In this document: positions 42,601 through 53,999 of the stretch, one piece after another
How positions within the stretch are numbered: position 1 is the stretch's first letter
Layout: each line of letters opens with the position of its first letter
DNA from: Trema orientale
Taxonomy: Eukaryota > Streptophyta > Magnoliopsida > Rosales > Cannabaceae
Direction of reading: 5' to 3'
Assembly: GCA_002914845.1 (NCBI GenBank)
Contig: JXTC01000037.1
Location: 614,590-678,589, forward strand
DNA length: 64,000 nucleotides
Made by a program: the position numbers and the translations under genes
The notes under the pieces: model-generated
What the model saw: only the letters and a program-made list of their open reading frames with translations
The model's database searches: none
What the model was told of the DNA's origin: nothing

Positions 42601-45600
42601 TTTCTATAATTGAATGCAAAGGAATTGACACGAAAACAATAATTGCAGAGAATTCAAAGAGGCTTGTACATGGACACTAGTGAGAATTTTCACACTTTAA
42701 ATGAAAACGAATATATTTATAAAATCGTCAATTGTTTTTCTTAATTTCTAGTTTTTTGTTTCATGTTCGATGAAACAACGTATATGAACACACATACACA
42801 AAAAAAAATTAAAAAAAAAAAAATAATAATAATAATAATAATAATAGAAAAAGAAGAAGAATAAGAAGAAGAAGAAGAAGAATAAATAAAAGAAGAAGTG
42901 ATTCTACGACTTTAAATAACGTAATATCATAAAAACTAAACACAGTTAATGAAAGAAAAAGAGGGTCCAACATGATGTTTGAAATTAAAGAGAGAATTAA
43001 CTTATGTGTATATATATATAGATATGTACCTCTTCATAATTGTTCTGACCATTCGAAGCTTGAGTTCCCATGGCTCCCCTGGAGATTTGTTTGTGACTAA
43101 ATGGAAAAAATCCTTTCCTTTAGTGCTACTCTCTCAAACTAATATGCTGTAACAAAAAATATACTATGATAATCTCTTAGGCTCTGTTTGGAATCCAGAT
43201 TTTGAGTGAAAAAACAAAAATGAAAGGAAAAGGAAAGAAAATTTTTTTTTACGTTTAAAAGTGAAGGAAAATATGGAGGAAAAAAAATGACTTTCCTACT
43301 TAATTTTTTTCTATTGTTTCATAATTGAAGAAATAAATTATTGTACTAATTATGTACAATAAGCTATACTATATAAAGTAAGGTCATTTTTTTCACACAT
43401 ATATATATATATTTTGCCAGTGCTCTCAAGTTGTCTCACAGGTGCCTCATTTCTAATATGTTTGTTTCTTCATCTTCTTCTCCAAGATCCATAAGCAATT
43501 GATGCCATTGGAGAAGGCACGCACGCACAAGCTATCTCACGGGGTGCCTCATTTCTAATACAACAGTTCCTGCTTTTTATTGCTGCAAATTTTATATGAT
43601 TTGGTTTAGTGAACTGAGCTAAGAATTGTAAAGCGTACCACTAAAATCATGACTACATATGCCCACAACTTTTAACACGTTTTGTCACCAATTTAAGAAC
43701 AAAAATCACCATAAAATCTATGCTATACCCCTAAAACATCACTAAAATGTTTTAAAGGCTAATGAAAAGGATAGTCCAAAGTATTTAGTCAATGCTCACC
43801 TTACATGTCTAAATCGATATCATATCAAAACACATTCATCATACAATGATTCAAGGAGTATATATAATGGTGCAGGTGTGGACAAATACATAAATGGTGT
43901 CTTTGTTGAGTTCATGAAACATGGTCTCCTTTAGATGCTCCTCATTACTTGACTATCTAGAAGTTTTTATATTAAGTCACCCATCTTTTCACACACTTCC
44001 AATAAAACGACCTCAAAGGAATTACACATATTATCTTAGTCTTGTAATATTGAAATCACATTAAATAATCCAATTTAGCCTAGTTATCTAACTTTCTAAT
44101 AACACGTAATAATTCAATCCAAGGTCACCCTAAGTTTCATGTCTCCACCACTAACAAAGAACATGCATGTGCCACCCTAACAAGCCTGTGATGCCTTACA
44201 AGCTGGTTATACCCCCATGACAATTTGTTCCAAACCCATGCGGTCCAAGTTTACTCACTTGATCCAAATCCCAATTTGGAGCTGCATAAAAGCCTTTATC
44301 AACATCCTTCTTCCACAACCTTATTGAGAAACAAAATGGGCAGAAGCCAAATCCTCTTATTATGTTCTTTGTGCCTCTACATTACCCTAGCTTTCATCAC
44401 TCATCAGTAACTAAGCACCTATGAACAATGGTGAGCCATTTTCAAAAAGCATAAATCCAAAGCAATCTAATTAATAGACTAAGTCATTGTTATTTAGCAA
44501 ATAAATAAATCAGTAAATGACTAAATCATAGCTTCATTGGCCAGACAAGCTAATAAGAACAAATATTCCGCTATAAAGTGAAAAGGGATCAAACTTATTG
44601 ACGGTCCCAAACAGAGACAATTTACATGTTGAACATTTGACTCTTGTTCCTACAGGATATAACTTCCCTAGAACTACTGATATAGAAGAAACATAGTTCA
44701 GACATTCACTTCTATAGTCTAAATATATCAACGTGAAGTTTGGAAGTCATTGGAACCAAAGAACATTTTACCTTATCACTGTTTCTTGTGATTAAAGAAT
44801 AATGGTTCACAATTGGCACTCAACTTTGAGACAGAACACACAATCAGGGACTAGACCAAGGGAAGATGGATTTATCATGGCAGGGCAAAGATGGTCATAC
44901 AAGGTCAATGGTTATTCATTTCAGAGTATTCAATGGTTATTCAATTATTATTACTTAAAACTTTTGGTGAATGCAACTTTTGGCTAGAAATCTTCTTTTG
45001 GTGAATGCAACTTTTGGCTAAATTTCTATGCAGATTTCTAGGACTAACTAAATACAAAACAAGTATTGACACAAACAAGGAAGTACAAATAAAAGAAAGT
45101 TTCAAAAGTAGAAAGTCTAGCAAACAAGAAAGTATACTAAGCCCATTGGTATCTCATCAGATCAAGGCCGATGAGGAAACTATATGTAACCCAGGAAAAA
45201 AAAAAAAGGGATTTATCAATTTAGAAATATGAAAAGACTAGTAATGGGACTTATCAACTTTTCAAACATACATCTATGAGTATGCTAGAGTGTTTCTAAT
45301 TGAAGCATTTTCACAAACATGTAGACTTCATAGATTACAACAACTGCTTTCCAAATTATAACTGAGATCTTTCAAACACTTACTGCTTACATTGTTAAAT
45401 CAACATTTTAGAATATTATATATGAAAAAACGAAAAAAAAAAATACCTCTGAATCTGATTCTTGGTTGTTTACAGTCCCTGATCTTGCACCCTGTTCAAA
45501 TCAAAGCTAATTTTGATCATAATACATACTTTAATGGCGACTAAATTAAAGTTTTGCCTATGAATTGCCCTGAAACCTGAAACAATGCTTTCGAAATTAC

Positions 45601-46539
45601 CTGATTGTTCACTAAATTGATATTTGAACATTAACATTGGGATTTTTTTTAGTCTTTAACGAATAATAAATTGGTACAAGCATGTGTAAATAGGAAAAAA
45701 ATAAAATAAAAAAGGCATTAATTGGTTCAAAAATGTGTTATTAACTGAACTGTTCTAATTAAATATAGATTTGGATTTGAGTCATAGGTGTTTTTTTCTT
45801 TTATACTTAGAAGACAACAAAAAGAAATATATGAGATGGAAGACAAGAGACGGAGGAGCAGAGAGAAATTCTAGCGGTGACCCCTATCTCATGTCAGCTT
45901 CTGTCGAGTGGCAAAAATAAACGAATTCTAAAATTGATTTTTTTTTGAAAGGAACTCCAGGGTCTTATTAGAAAATAGAAAATAGGGGCTGAGGGAATGG
46001 GTTTCCAAGTGATATAAGTAAAACTGGGAGATGAAACCACAAGGAAGAAGTTTGTAAGTTGTAACAGAGGGGAAATAAGAAAAGAAAAGAACTTAAATCC
46101 CAATTAAGGAAAGAAAATAAAAATCAAACATCAGATGCAATATTATAGAGCATTGATAAACCAACAGTTAGAACTTAACAGGAAGAATAATTAGACAAGA
46201 AAATCCACAAAAAAGCTAACTGATTAGGTTTGGGTTCATATTAAACCAAACATTTTCCCCCAATTTTGTGAAAATCTAACAAAACCCATATCCTAAAAAC
46301 TCATATTCAGACTCGAGGAGGAGCCGAAAATAGAAGAGAAGGAGCAATAATACAGAAAATGGGTGGTGGATTTGATATGAAAGCTGATAAAGGAAAAAGA
46401 AAAGGGTCGTGGGATTTCACTCACCCGTGAGACCTGGTGAGAACATTGCATCGTCTTCTACGTTGTTCCAGGGGTCTGGTTTTGGGCTTTCTCTGAGAAA
46501 TAAGGCCGAAGAAGAAGTGGCAGAACCTAAAGTCTCCAT
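36625..46539 (-). CDS. Putative spliced gene of unknown product; first exon best supported
   Basis: Exon 1 at 46539-46425 starts METLGSATSSSALF, continues PKPDPWNNVEDDAMFS and ends in the strong donor G|GTGAGTG. A TATAAAAT box lies about 155 bp upstream. The 10 kb below is strongly A-rich on the plus strand, as expected for T-rich plant introns. Candidate exons with splice borders are 45491-45447 (45 nt), 43078-43030 (49 nt), 42505-42455 (WQQLISSSYGVNGDCM then TAG), 41728-41579 (150 nt, SIATNEENDTIMW to RIRYVKE) and 36759-36625 (135 nt, SPFTSTTNGKRH). The 43-kb and 42.5-kb exons join in frame, and an alternative acceptor at 43073 keeps frame with exon 1. Other joins are uncertain. No domain is recognised. 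Exons 2 onward are weak calls; the gene may end near 42455. Confidence 0.33.
40317..40342. repeat. (TTTTC)n microsatellite
   Basis: About five TTTTC units in a row. Confidence 0.85.
40407..41010. repeat. Four-copy 164-bp tandem repeat with an internal half-unit repeat
   Basis: Units start CACTAGCTTTCACACAGACA at 40407, 40547, 40711 and 40875 (lengths 140, 164, 164 and a partial last copy). Copies 2 and 3 are almost identical; copy 1 lacks about 25 bp (TCCTCCAAGACATAGGGG). Within each unit the phrase CTAGCTTTCACACA...GGTAGCCCTCTT appears twice about 80 bp apart, so the 164-bp unit is itself a diverged dimer. The GC content is higher than the surroundings. It lies inside the putative minus-strand gene. 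Not a CRISPR: units are contiguous and there are no unique spacers. Confidence 0.92.
41766..42075. repeat. Tandem repeat, three diverged copies, with a central 29-bp palindrome
   Basis: TCTATGTGATCTTCTTGTAC is present at 41770 and 41829, 59 bp apart. A third, diverged copy (GTGATCCTCTTGTACAAGC) begins near 41987. Copies 2 and 3 extend further through TTTGTTTGGAACCTGG and ATGTTAATAACAAA. Between them lies the palindrome TTACTACTAATCC-ATT-GGATTAGTAGTAA (41958-41986). Confidence 0.85.
42783..42895. repeat. A-rich, (AAT)n and (GAA)n microsatellites
   Basis: An A run is followed by about eight AAT units and then GAA/AAG units up to 42895. Confidence 0.85.
44336..44410 (+). CDS. Tiny ORF resembling a signal peptide, possible relic first exon
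   Basis: A 24-codon frame MGRSQILLLCSLCLYITLAF plus four residues. It has a basic start and a hydrophobic core like a secretory signal. A TATA-like GCATAAAAGCC lies about 45 bp upstream, followed by a leader CATCCTTCTTCCACAAC. The stop overlaps a possible donor (CA|GTAACT), so it could be the first exon of a small secreted-protein gene whose remainder is lost. No second exon was recognised. Confidence 0.28.
   Translation: MGRSQILLLCSLCLYITLAFITHQ
44960..45030. repeat. Short direct repeat
   Basis: CTTTTGGTGAATGCAACTTT occurs twice, each followed by TGGCTA (about 44960 and 44995). Confidence 0.8.
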
Positions 46540-46689
46540 CTCCGGCGCTCAATCGTCAGGCGAAGCGAAACCCTAGGTTTGGGGCTGAACATTGAAAAAT
46601 AGAGCCGTTGGGGCATTTGGAGTTGAAGGATTGAGAATTTTATTCTCTCTCGGTTTCAAACCATCCGATAATCTGAAGCAGATTACCAT

Positions 46690-46745
46690 TTTATAAAGAT
46701 ATTTTTGTGCTAGCGTAATGGCACGTGCCATAAGCACGTGACCCG
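46690..46745 (-). promoter_or_regulatory. TATA box and paired G-boxes upstream of the putative gene
   Basis: On the minus strand TTTATAAAATGG (about 46686-46697) precedes a CT-poor leader and exon 1. Two CACGTG G-boxes (46722-46727 and 46735-46740) are 13 bp apart, centre to centre, on the distal side. G-boxes bind bZIP and bHLH factors. A diverged copy of this block (TTGCCATGTGCC...CCACGTGACCCGTTA) occurs at about 52488-52518, so the motif may come from a repeat. Confidence 0.45.
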
Positions 46746-46759
46746 TTACTCATCATACA

Positions 46760-48106
46760 TAAAACTTTCCCAGTTATATTTTATAATGTCTTATAATATA
46801 AATAAATTTTATTTACTTTCTTTTTTGCTGAATCCTTTTATTCTTTTGTGCTAAATTTATTGCTTTTGTAATACTATTAAGTAAATATTACCTATATCTG
46901 TTCTGAAGATAAATTTATAATTTTTTTCAGAGTCTTATCTAATTCTATTAATATTAAAAGAAAGCTTTTAGAGTAGAGATTAATTATTGCACAATTCAAA
47001 TTACAAGTATAATATCATGAAGTTCAATGGGACACTCAGTCCCTCACATGACCAATAATAACATGACATTATGTTATTTAATTATATCATTCATACTCAT
47101 ATAATTCTGAAGAATTTACTTTAAAATTTTGGTTACTTTATTAACATCTTTATTAAGTAATTTTTACAGTGAAATACTCGTGTGCAGACTCAGGTACAAG
47201 TTTGGCGTGCCTTAAGTTAACTATAATAACATTACAAGTGTGTATTTAGTAAATCAATTATTTCAATATGACAGATTATTATTTGTTACATTAGAAAAAA
47301 ATAATTTAATAGGTAAGTCTGTTATATTTTATAGATATAATTTTCTTAAATTATTGTTTGAGTCTAATTATTAATGTGTTATTTATATTGAAGACTAGTT
47401 CATCACATCTTATAGTTGTGTTACTTATATTTAAGTGTTAAACTTTATTTATAAGTCTCGTTTTTACTTACTAATATATTTTAAAAAAAAAAAGAAAAAT
47501 ATTAAAGTGAATAATATTAACTGACTTTAGCAAAGTCGGCACTTTTGTGAGCTATATACATAGTTGATAGAATTTCTTCATCACCCCGATAGAAATCTCT
47601 CTTCTTTTTTTTTATCAGTTGTCCCAAGATCTCTTTCCGATATCCAATTATTTTGTCCAACTATCATAGTAGAATGTTTCATTTTGACAAAGAATCACTT
47701 CAGTCAATTTATATAAGTTCTTAGTACTCAAAAAGATATTTCTATCTTCCTTTGGTTTACGTTGCACTCATACCTAATTAGTGGAGTCTTGTGGAGTCTT
47801 TAAAATATAACTTCCACTTTTAATTGTGATATAGAGGTAAACAAACACTTTCAGAAAGTTTATTTTATGTTAATACTATTCTAAGTTCTCGTTAGTTATG
47901 ATAGTTGATGATGCTCAGGTTTACATATGTGTTTGATGGTGTATTTTAATTTGTGTCTTCGTATGGCTCATTTTATACAGGTTATGAAAAAGATTTTTGC
48001 ATTTAATTAACATTGAGCCATGTTTGAATTTACTTCAACTCAGACTAATTCTTTTACTTGGTCTTTATAGATGTGTTTGTGCATATATATTAGGACAATA
48101 TAGGTG
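46760..48106. other. Gene-free AT-rich stretch
   Basis: No ORF with domain character, RNA gene or clear repeat border was seen between the putative gene's promoter and the MITE at 48107. Confidence 0.4.
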
Positions 48107-48458
48107 CCGTTTGGTTCGCCCATTCCATTCCATTAGAATGGAAAATCCATTTGAATGGGTGTTTGTTTCAACAACTCTAAATTTTTCATTCAAATGGTCT
48201 TTTGGAATGAGTGTTTGTTTCAACAATTCAGTTTTTCCATTCAAATGGTTCATCAGTCACATCAACTATTTGAATGGATTTTTGTGTCTTGGATGAGAAT
48301 GGAGGGGGAGAGGTGTTTTTGAATGGTCCATTCCAATACTCCCATTCTAATTATAACCTATTCTACTATTTTTTCCATTCAAATGTCTTCCATTCCAATT
48401 ATAACCTATTCCACAATTTCCATTTACATACACACATTCAAATAGGCGAACCAAACGG
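48107..48458. mobile_element. 352-bp MITE with CCGTTTGGTTCGCC termini
   Basis: The left end CCGTTTGGTTCGCCCATTCC and the right end, read inward, CCGTTTGGTTCGCCTATTTG are inverted repeats matching at 16 of the first 20 bases, with the first 14 identical. The interior repeats CATTCAAATGG and CCATTCCA many times in both orientations. The target duplication could not be fixed (hAT- or PIF-like). Two overlapping open frames over it (47997-48296 and 48274-48531) come from these repeats. Confidence 0.75.
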
Positions 48459-48809
48459 GGTCATAAATTTTCACGAACGGATTTATTTTTTTTCCAATTT
48501 TATTTGTTCTATTATGTATGCTTATAATTGAGGAAATAAAAGTCATTACAGGTAAACTCAATTTGTTCCTATTATTAACTTTAGACTTTGATGAGTCTTC
48601 ATTTCCTTGTTTATGCCTACTGTGGTCTTAATCATTAGATAGAAATCAAGAGCTTTCTTCTCATTTTATACTAATACATTTTTTTAAGTCCATATGTTAG
48701 GTGTTTGGTATTATCTTGTTTAGAAACACATTGAAGATTTGTTAATTTCAAGCTATAATTTTGTAGTATTAGAAGCGTATTTTCATTATCTAAATATATA
48801 TATATATAT

Positions 48810-49052
48810 GGGCACCAATCCAGTAGGTATTTTTTTTTTTACATATACATAGGTATCAATTTGGCTAATGAAAATTTAGCATGCACACTTTTTTATTATA
48901 AAAAATAAGAGAAGAAAGAACATTAATGTTGCACGTCTTTTCATGTACTTCATTATAGCCGTTAGATCACCATTAGATGATGATCCAACGGCTAAAAAAA
49001 AAATACTTACTCATAGGTAAAAAAAAAAAAAAAACCTATTGGATTGACAACC
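48810..49052. mobile_element. MITE, GGGCACCAATC family, copy 2
   Basis: Begins GGGCACCAATCCAGTAGGT, then a T run; ends with an A run, CCTATTGGATTGACAACC. Flanking 9-mers are TATATATAT and TATAAATAT (8 of 9, but low-complexity). Related throughout to 24412-24657. An internal hairpin AGCCGTTAGATCA...TGATCCAACGGCT lies near 48958-48995. Confidence 0.7.
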
Positions 49053-49992
49053 TATAAATATATCATAGAGGCACGTCAACTATACTAGGAGTAGGGAGCA
49101 TTTTATAAAATAACTCAAGGAAGCCTAGAATCGAAGTAAGTAATGTTACACCTGCAATGTAAGAATTATTTATTTCTGTGAACCTGTGTAATCTTTGGAT
49201 TATATGAAAAATTTGTATCTGTTATTCGGTTATGCCTAAAGCGTAAACATATAAATCTGTTATTCTGACATACACGAGGCATGAACCTGTGTTATATTTA
49301 TATTGCTTGACGAGTATTGGTGAATAGGGTATGACGGGCCAGTACCCAAATATATGGTTCCTTCGAGGATATTATCTGGTTCCTTTGAGGACATTATTTA
49401 GTCCCTTCGGGAGCACTCTGATAGCAGTATGGGGAGAACCTCTGCAGTACATAGATAAATTTGAAATGTATTTGGTACGACGGCTTATGATTAGTTATTA
49501 ATAATTAGTTATACGAGTAGCTCAGTATGCGATTCACGGTCTTGTCAGGCAAATCCTAGTTATACAAATATCCGTTTTCTAGTATACGCACATTACATAT
49601 GCACTCGTTACTTACTGAGTTCTACACTCATATATATTCTTACATTATAGATAATACTGTTGAGATGTGAGATTAGAGGAGAAGCGCTGACTTTCTGTCC
49701 ATGGCTTGTGTATATAAGCACTTTGACGCTGTGGTTTCCTAATAGAGAATTTTGTACTTGTTTTGAGTGTGTGTATATTATATATATTTTATGAGAGCAC
49801 ACTTTGCGAGGTTGTATATATTTATACATTAGAGTATGTATGATTATAAGTAGAGTTTCCTTTTTCTTCCAGAAAGTTTAAAAAGTTTCAAATTTTTCTT
49901 ATTTTATCAGAGTAGAATAGTGTCTCCCAATTTCACTAAATATTTATACAAATATTCTTACGTACATATGTGGAATCGAGGGATATTACAAC
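49053..49992 (+). mobile_element. LTR-like fragment of a Ty3/gypsy retrotransposon
   Basis: About 0.9 kb of less AT-rich sequence, ending GAATCGAGGGATATTACA at 49988-49992. A GAGGG...TTACA end is typical of chromovirus-type LTRs. Landmarks that fit an LTR are CTTACTGAGTTCTAC near 49610, TGTATATAAGCAC near 49710, and a triple ~27-bp repeat (GGTTCCTTCGAGGA, GGTTCCTTTGAGGA, GTCCCTTCGGGAGC) at 49361-49430. No internal domains or second LTR are attached. The left border is unknown. Confidence 0.5.
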
Positions 49993-51739
49993 AAGAACTT
50001 ATTTTTTGTCCATTATGAAACAAAAAACTATAATACATTAAAAGACAGCTCTATAACTTTTAAGCAAAAAAAGTAACCATAGTTGTGTAAAAAAATAGTA
50101 TAGTAAAATAAAAAATAATAATAAGCTAGTTTCTAATTTAATAGAACGAAAAAGGCTATAGATACATTATTTCAGAATATTTCCAATTAAACAAAAGCAA
50201 TATAATATACTCATTTTAGTACTCAAATAGTTTTTCCCCATTCATTATTAGAGTTGATCATATTTGACGTATAAAAGGAAAATGAGAGAAAACAATATGC
50301 CATCAAAAACCCAGGTAAACAATTATGAGAAAAGATAAGCATTTTATATATCCTCTAAACTAAAATAGAACCGTAAAACAAGGACAATAATAGATTATAT
50401 GACTTTAATTGTCAATATATATTAAATTTTTTACTTTCACAGATTTGAAATGGCTCAAGCTTGGAAATTTTGAAAACACTAATTGAGAAAAATTATAAAG
50501 TCAATAATAAACTAACATGTCTCTTTATCGTATCTTTGTCTTATGTAATAAATGTAACATACATTTATGAAACAAAATTGTACTAGAGAATAAATAAATA
50601 AATTAATAAATAAAGCTTGATGCTTTAAATAAATGAGACACACATTAAATTCTATGTCTAAAAACTGAAAATAAAAGAGTAAAAAGAAAAAAAATAAAAG
50701 TAAAAAATAAAAAACTAATCACCATTACCCATAGATGTGGCAAGCACCAAACTCTCCAATTATAGGCTTATAGCTCGAAAGTAATAAAAAATTATAAAAC
50801 AAAGTGGTGAAGTAGGATGGGCAAAGGAATTGGATACTTCGCAATACCCATCCATGCTTCTATTAATTCTATAGATATACTTTCCTTTGTGGGATCTACC
50901 ATTCTCAGGTCATAATGTCATATTATAACTCTCTTATAAAAAAAATGTCATATTATAACTCTAATTAGATATTCTATGCTGAATACTTTTGTTTTTTTTT
51001 TTTTCCTTACTTACTCGTATTGCAATTTCGAAGTAAAAACATTGCTTAAAGTCAAATTTATATTTGTATTTTTTTTTCTTCTGTAGTCGTATCAAACTCT
51101 ATTAATTATCAGTCAAAATCTTTTGAGTGTACGTTAGTCATTCCACAATTCAAAATTATATTATGAACTTATTTTTTTTGTGTATTATAATTTTACCTCC
51201 TTTAAAATGTTTGGATATATGAAATATAATACAATGAAACAACAACCTCTAACTTTTAAGCTGAATCTTAAATAAATGAAAAAAGGCTATGGATATTTCA
51301 AATAGTATAATTTTTTCTAAGTATATAATTTATTACAACCTAATTCATATAGCCCTTAAATCCATTATTTCATAGGAATTCCAATTCTTAATATATATAT
51401 ATAAATATTATATAATTATACTCATTTTGATACGAAAATAATTTTTCTCATTCAACATTATAGCCTATTATATTAAGAGGAAGACATAAAAGAAGAAAAA
51501 CAGATATATAAGGGAAAAAAAAAAAAGAGAAAAAGAAACCGGATAATAAATTACATAATTTCAACTCAAGCATCTTCCTATATTTCAATAATAGATCTTA
51601 GAAGGAGTCCTTGAGTACTGAAAACATTTTAAAAATTCTTTACATTAAAGAAGAAGATCAAAGAGATGAATGCAGCGAAAGAGATGACAAAATTACATCG
51701 ATTCAATTGGAGGATATGATATATCGTCGAGACTCGAGA

Positions 51740-51860
51740 GTAGTATAAAGCTTAGATCAAGGTTATTTCTTTCCTTTTTTTTTTTTTTTTTTTGATAGAG
51801 GCCTAGATCAGGGTTTTTTCTTTTTTTTTTGACAGAGACTTAGATCAGGGTTTATTTTAT
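51740..51860. repeat. Triplicated TTAGATCA(A/G)GG with T runs
   Basis: GCTTAGATCAAGGTTATTTC, GCCTAGATCAGGGTTTTTTC and ACTTAGATCAGGGTTTATTT follow each other at about 40-50-bp spacing, separated by poly-T and GAYAGAG. Confidence 0.75.
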
Positions 51861-52109
51861 GGTCCTTATTGTTTTATTTGGTTTTGAGTTGTGTTAACCA
51901 AGGCCTAAATAATACCATGTGTCCTTGAGAAATAAACGTGCCCTTAATAAATTGAGCCAAAAGAATAGTGTTTTCTGTATTGATACGTATAAGCAAATTT
52001 TTTTTGGACATGTATAAGTAGTTCTAAACAAAATATGAGTTAAAAAAAAAATAGAAGTGGGCAGGTCGGACGAAGGCCCGCAGAACAAAGTACATTGGCT
52101 CTTTTATAA

Positions 52110-52464
52110 GGGATAATTGCAAAAAAATACCCTTATATTTGGATGTTCTACAATTTAAACCCTGAAGTTTGGATTCTACAAAATGATACCCTGAGATTAC
52201 GAATTTCTGAAAATTAATACTTTGTGTTGATTTTTAACTGATAAAATACAATAATATCCTCAAAATTAAGATAAATAATATGGATTAATTTAATTTTAAA
52301 TTGATGATATTATTGTTTTTTTTTCCTAAAATTGGTCAAAAAATCTGTCCAGGATATTAATTTTCAAAAATTCTTAATCTCAGGGTATTATTTTGCAGAG
52401 TCCAAACTTCAGGGTTTAAATTACAGAACACCTAAACTTCAGGGTATTTTTTTACAATTATCTC
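52110..52464. mobile_element. 355-bp MULE-type MITE with inverted repeats of about 110 bp
   Basis: The left end GGGATAATTGCAAAAAAATA and the right end read inward GAGATAATTGTAAAAAAATA extend into matched arms containing CTACAATTTAAACCCTGAAG and ACCCTGAGATTA. Flanking 9-mers CTTTTATAA and TTTTTATAA (52101-52109 and 52465-52473) match at 8 positions. A 74-codon frame over the right arm is not a gene. Confidence 0.85.
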
Positions 52465-53639
52465 TTTTTATAATACTAGATATATATTGCCATGTGCCTA
52501 AGCCACGTGACCCGTTAATGTTAGTAAAAGTTATTCTTTTCCCGAAAAAAGGATAGTTCCTAACAATAAAATATAAAGTGAATCGCTAGTATAGTAATGT
52601 ATATAAATTTTTAATTGTATAAAATTATAGCTTTAAGATTTTATTAATAATTGAGAGACAATAGAAAAGAACCAAAAAAAAAAAAAGAAAAAGAAGAAAA
52701 AAACAACATAAGCTAATAAATTGAAAATGATGTTGCTCTAAATATTCCAAATCAGAGTCGACAAAATAAAGAGTTGACTGAAAGACAATAAAAATAAAAA
52801 TAGAGAAAATAAAATACATAGAAAAAAGATAACCAGATAAAGAAATTATGTGATTTCAACTAAAGAATCTTTGTATATTTCAATAAAAGATGTTACAATG
52901 AGTTCAGGGAAAACATTTTATATATTCTCTCGACTTTTTTGGAAGTGTAAAACATGGACAATAGTAGACTATATGTATGCATTCAATTGTGGATACATAA
53001 ATTTCTACTAATGGATTTGAGTTTTCCTTAATCTGGAAATATTGAAAACTACAATTCATGAAAAATAAACAAAAGTAAATAATAAACTGAGCTTAACATG
53101 TCTCTTAATTGTGCCTTTTTTTAACAATATAAATAACTTACGTTAATGGAGAAAAATGTGATAAAAATGATTAAATAAATAAAAAAAATATGGCAAAATA
53201 TTAGATAAAGGAGGCCCAGTTATTTATCTATTTTTTTTTTTTTTTAAGGAAGGCCCGGTTATTATTATCTTTTTAACAACCCAAAAAAAGAAAACAAAAG
53301 AGTTGAAGTAAAAAAAAAAATAAAAAAAAGGAATAATAAGAAACAAAAAAACCAACCGCCATAGACATATATATATGAAACGTGAAAAGAAGCAAAGAAC
53401 ACATCCCTTCAAGATAATAAAGACCACGTGTTGTCATTGATTTCATCTGAAAAGGCCAAAAACAATTTAAAAAAATGAAAAAAAGAAGCTAATATTAGAA
53501 AAAGACAAAAACTAAGAATTACCAAATTAACCTTAGTTTCTTGAAATTCAAAACAAAGAAAAGTGGTATAAAAAGAAAGGAAAAAAGTTGAAGTACAGTT
53601 GCTTACTCACGCTTATTATATATATATATAGATAGAGAT

Positions 53640-53990
53640 ATACTAGCACTAGCTCTAGAGTTTAACTTTGTGAATTTGCCAATCCAAATGTTGTAATATC
53701 CTCGTTCTATTTATGTTTTAACTATATTAGTATGCAAGAACGTGCCCTAATAGAGACAAAATAAGTATAAACTAATAACACTTTTAATTCTTAATCGATA
53801 AAAAATTAAAAATTAAAAAGGTGTAATGAATTTTTACAAATGAAAAGAAAAAAAATGCATCAATGTGTTAGAGTAGAGAAAGTTAACCATCATATATACT
53901 AGTCACTCATCACCGAAACGTATAAGTATGCTCTAACCATTATATATACTAGTCACTCATCACCAAAACGTATAAATATGCTTTCTTGCA
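53640..53990. repeat. Tandem duplication of a 53-bp unit
   Basis: TATATACTAGTCACTCATCA plus CCRAAACGTATAARTATGCT occurs at about 53890 and 53943. A TA run lies at 53617-53630. Confidence 0.8.
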
Positions 53991-53999
53991 ACACATATA

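Larger units (their letters stand above)
49993..53120. repeat. Three diverged copies of one intergenic segment
   Basis: Copies at about 49990-50560, 51180-51680 and 52640-53110 share ordered phrases: AACTTTTAAGC, AAAAAGGCTATRGATA, ATACTCATTTT, CATTTTATATATYCTC, then ACAAGGACAATAATAGA / ACATGGACAATAGTAGA, and AATAATAAACT...ACATGTCTCTT. They are non-coding. A MITE (52110-52464) has landed between copies 2 and 3. Copy borders are approximate. Confidence 0.6.
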
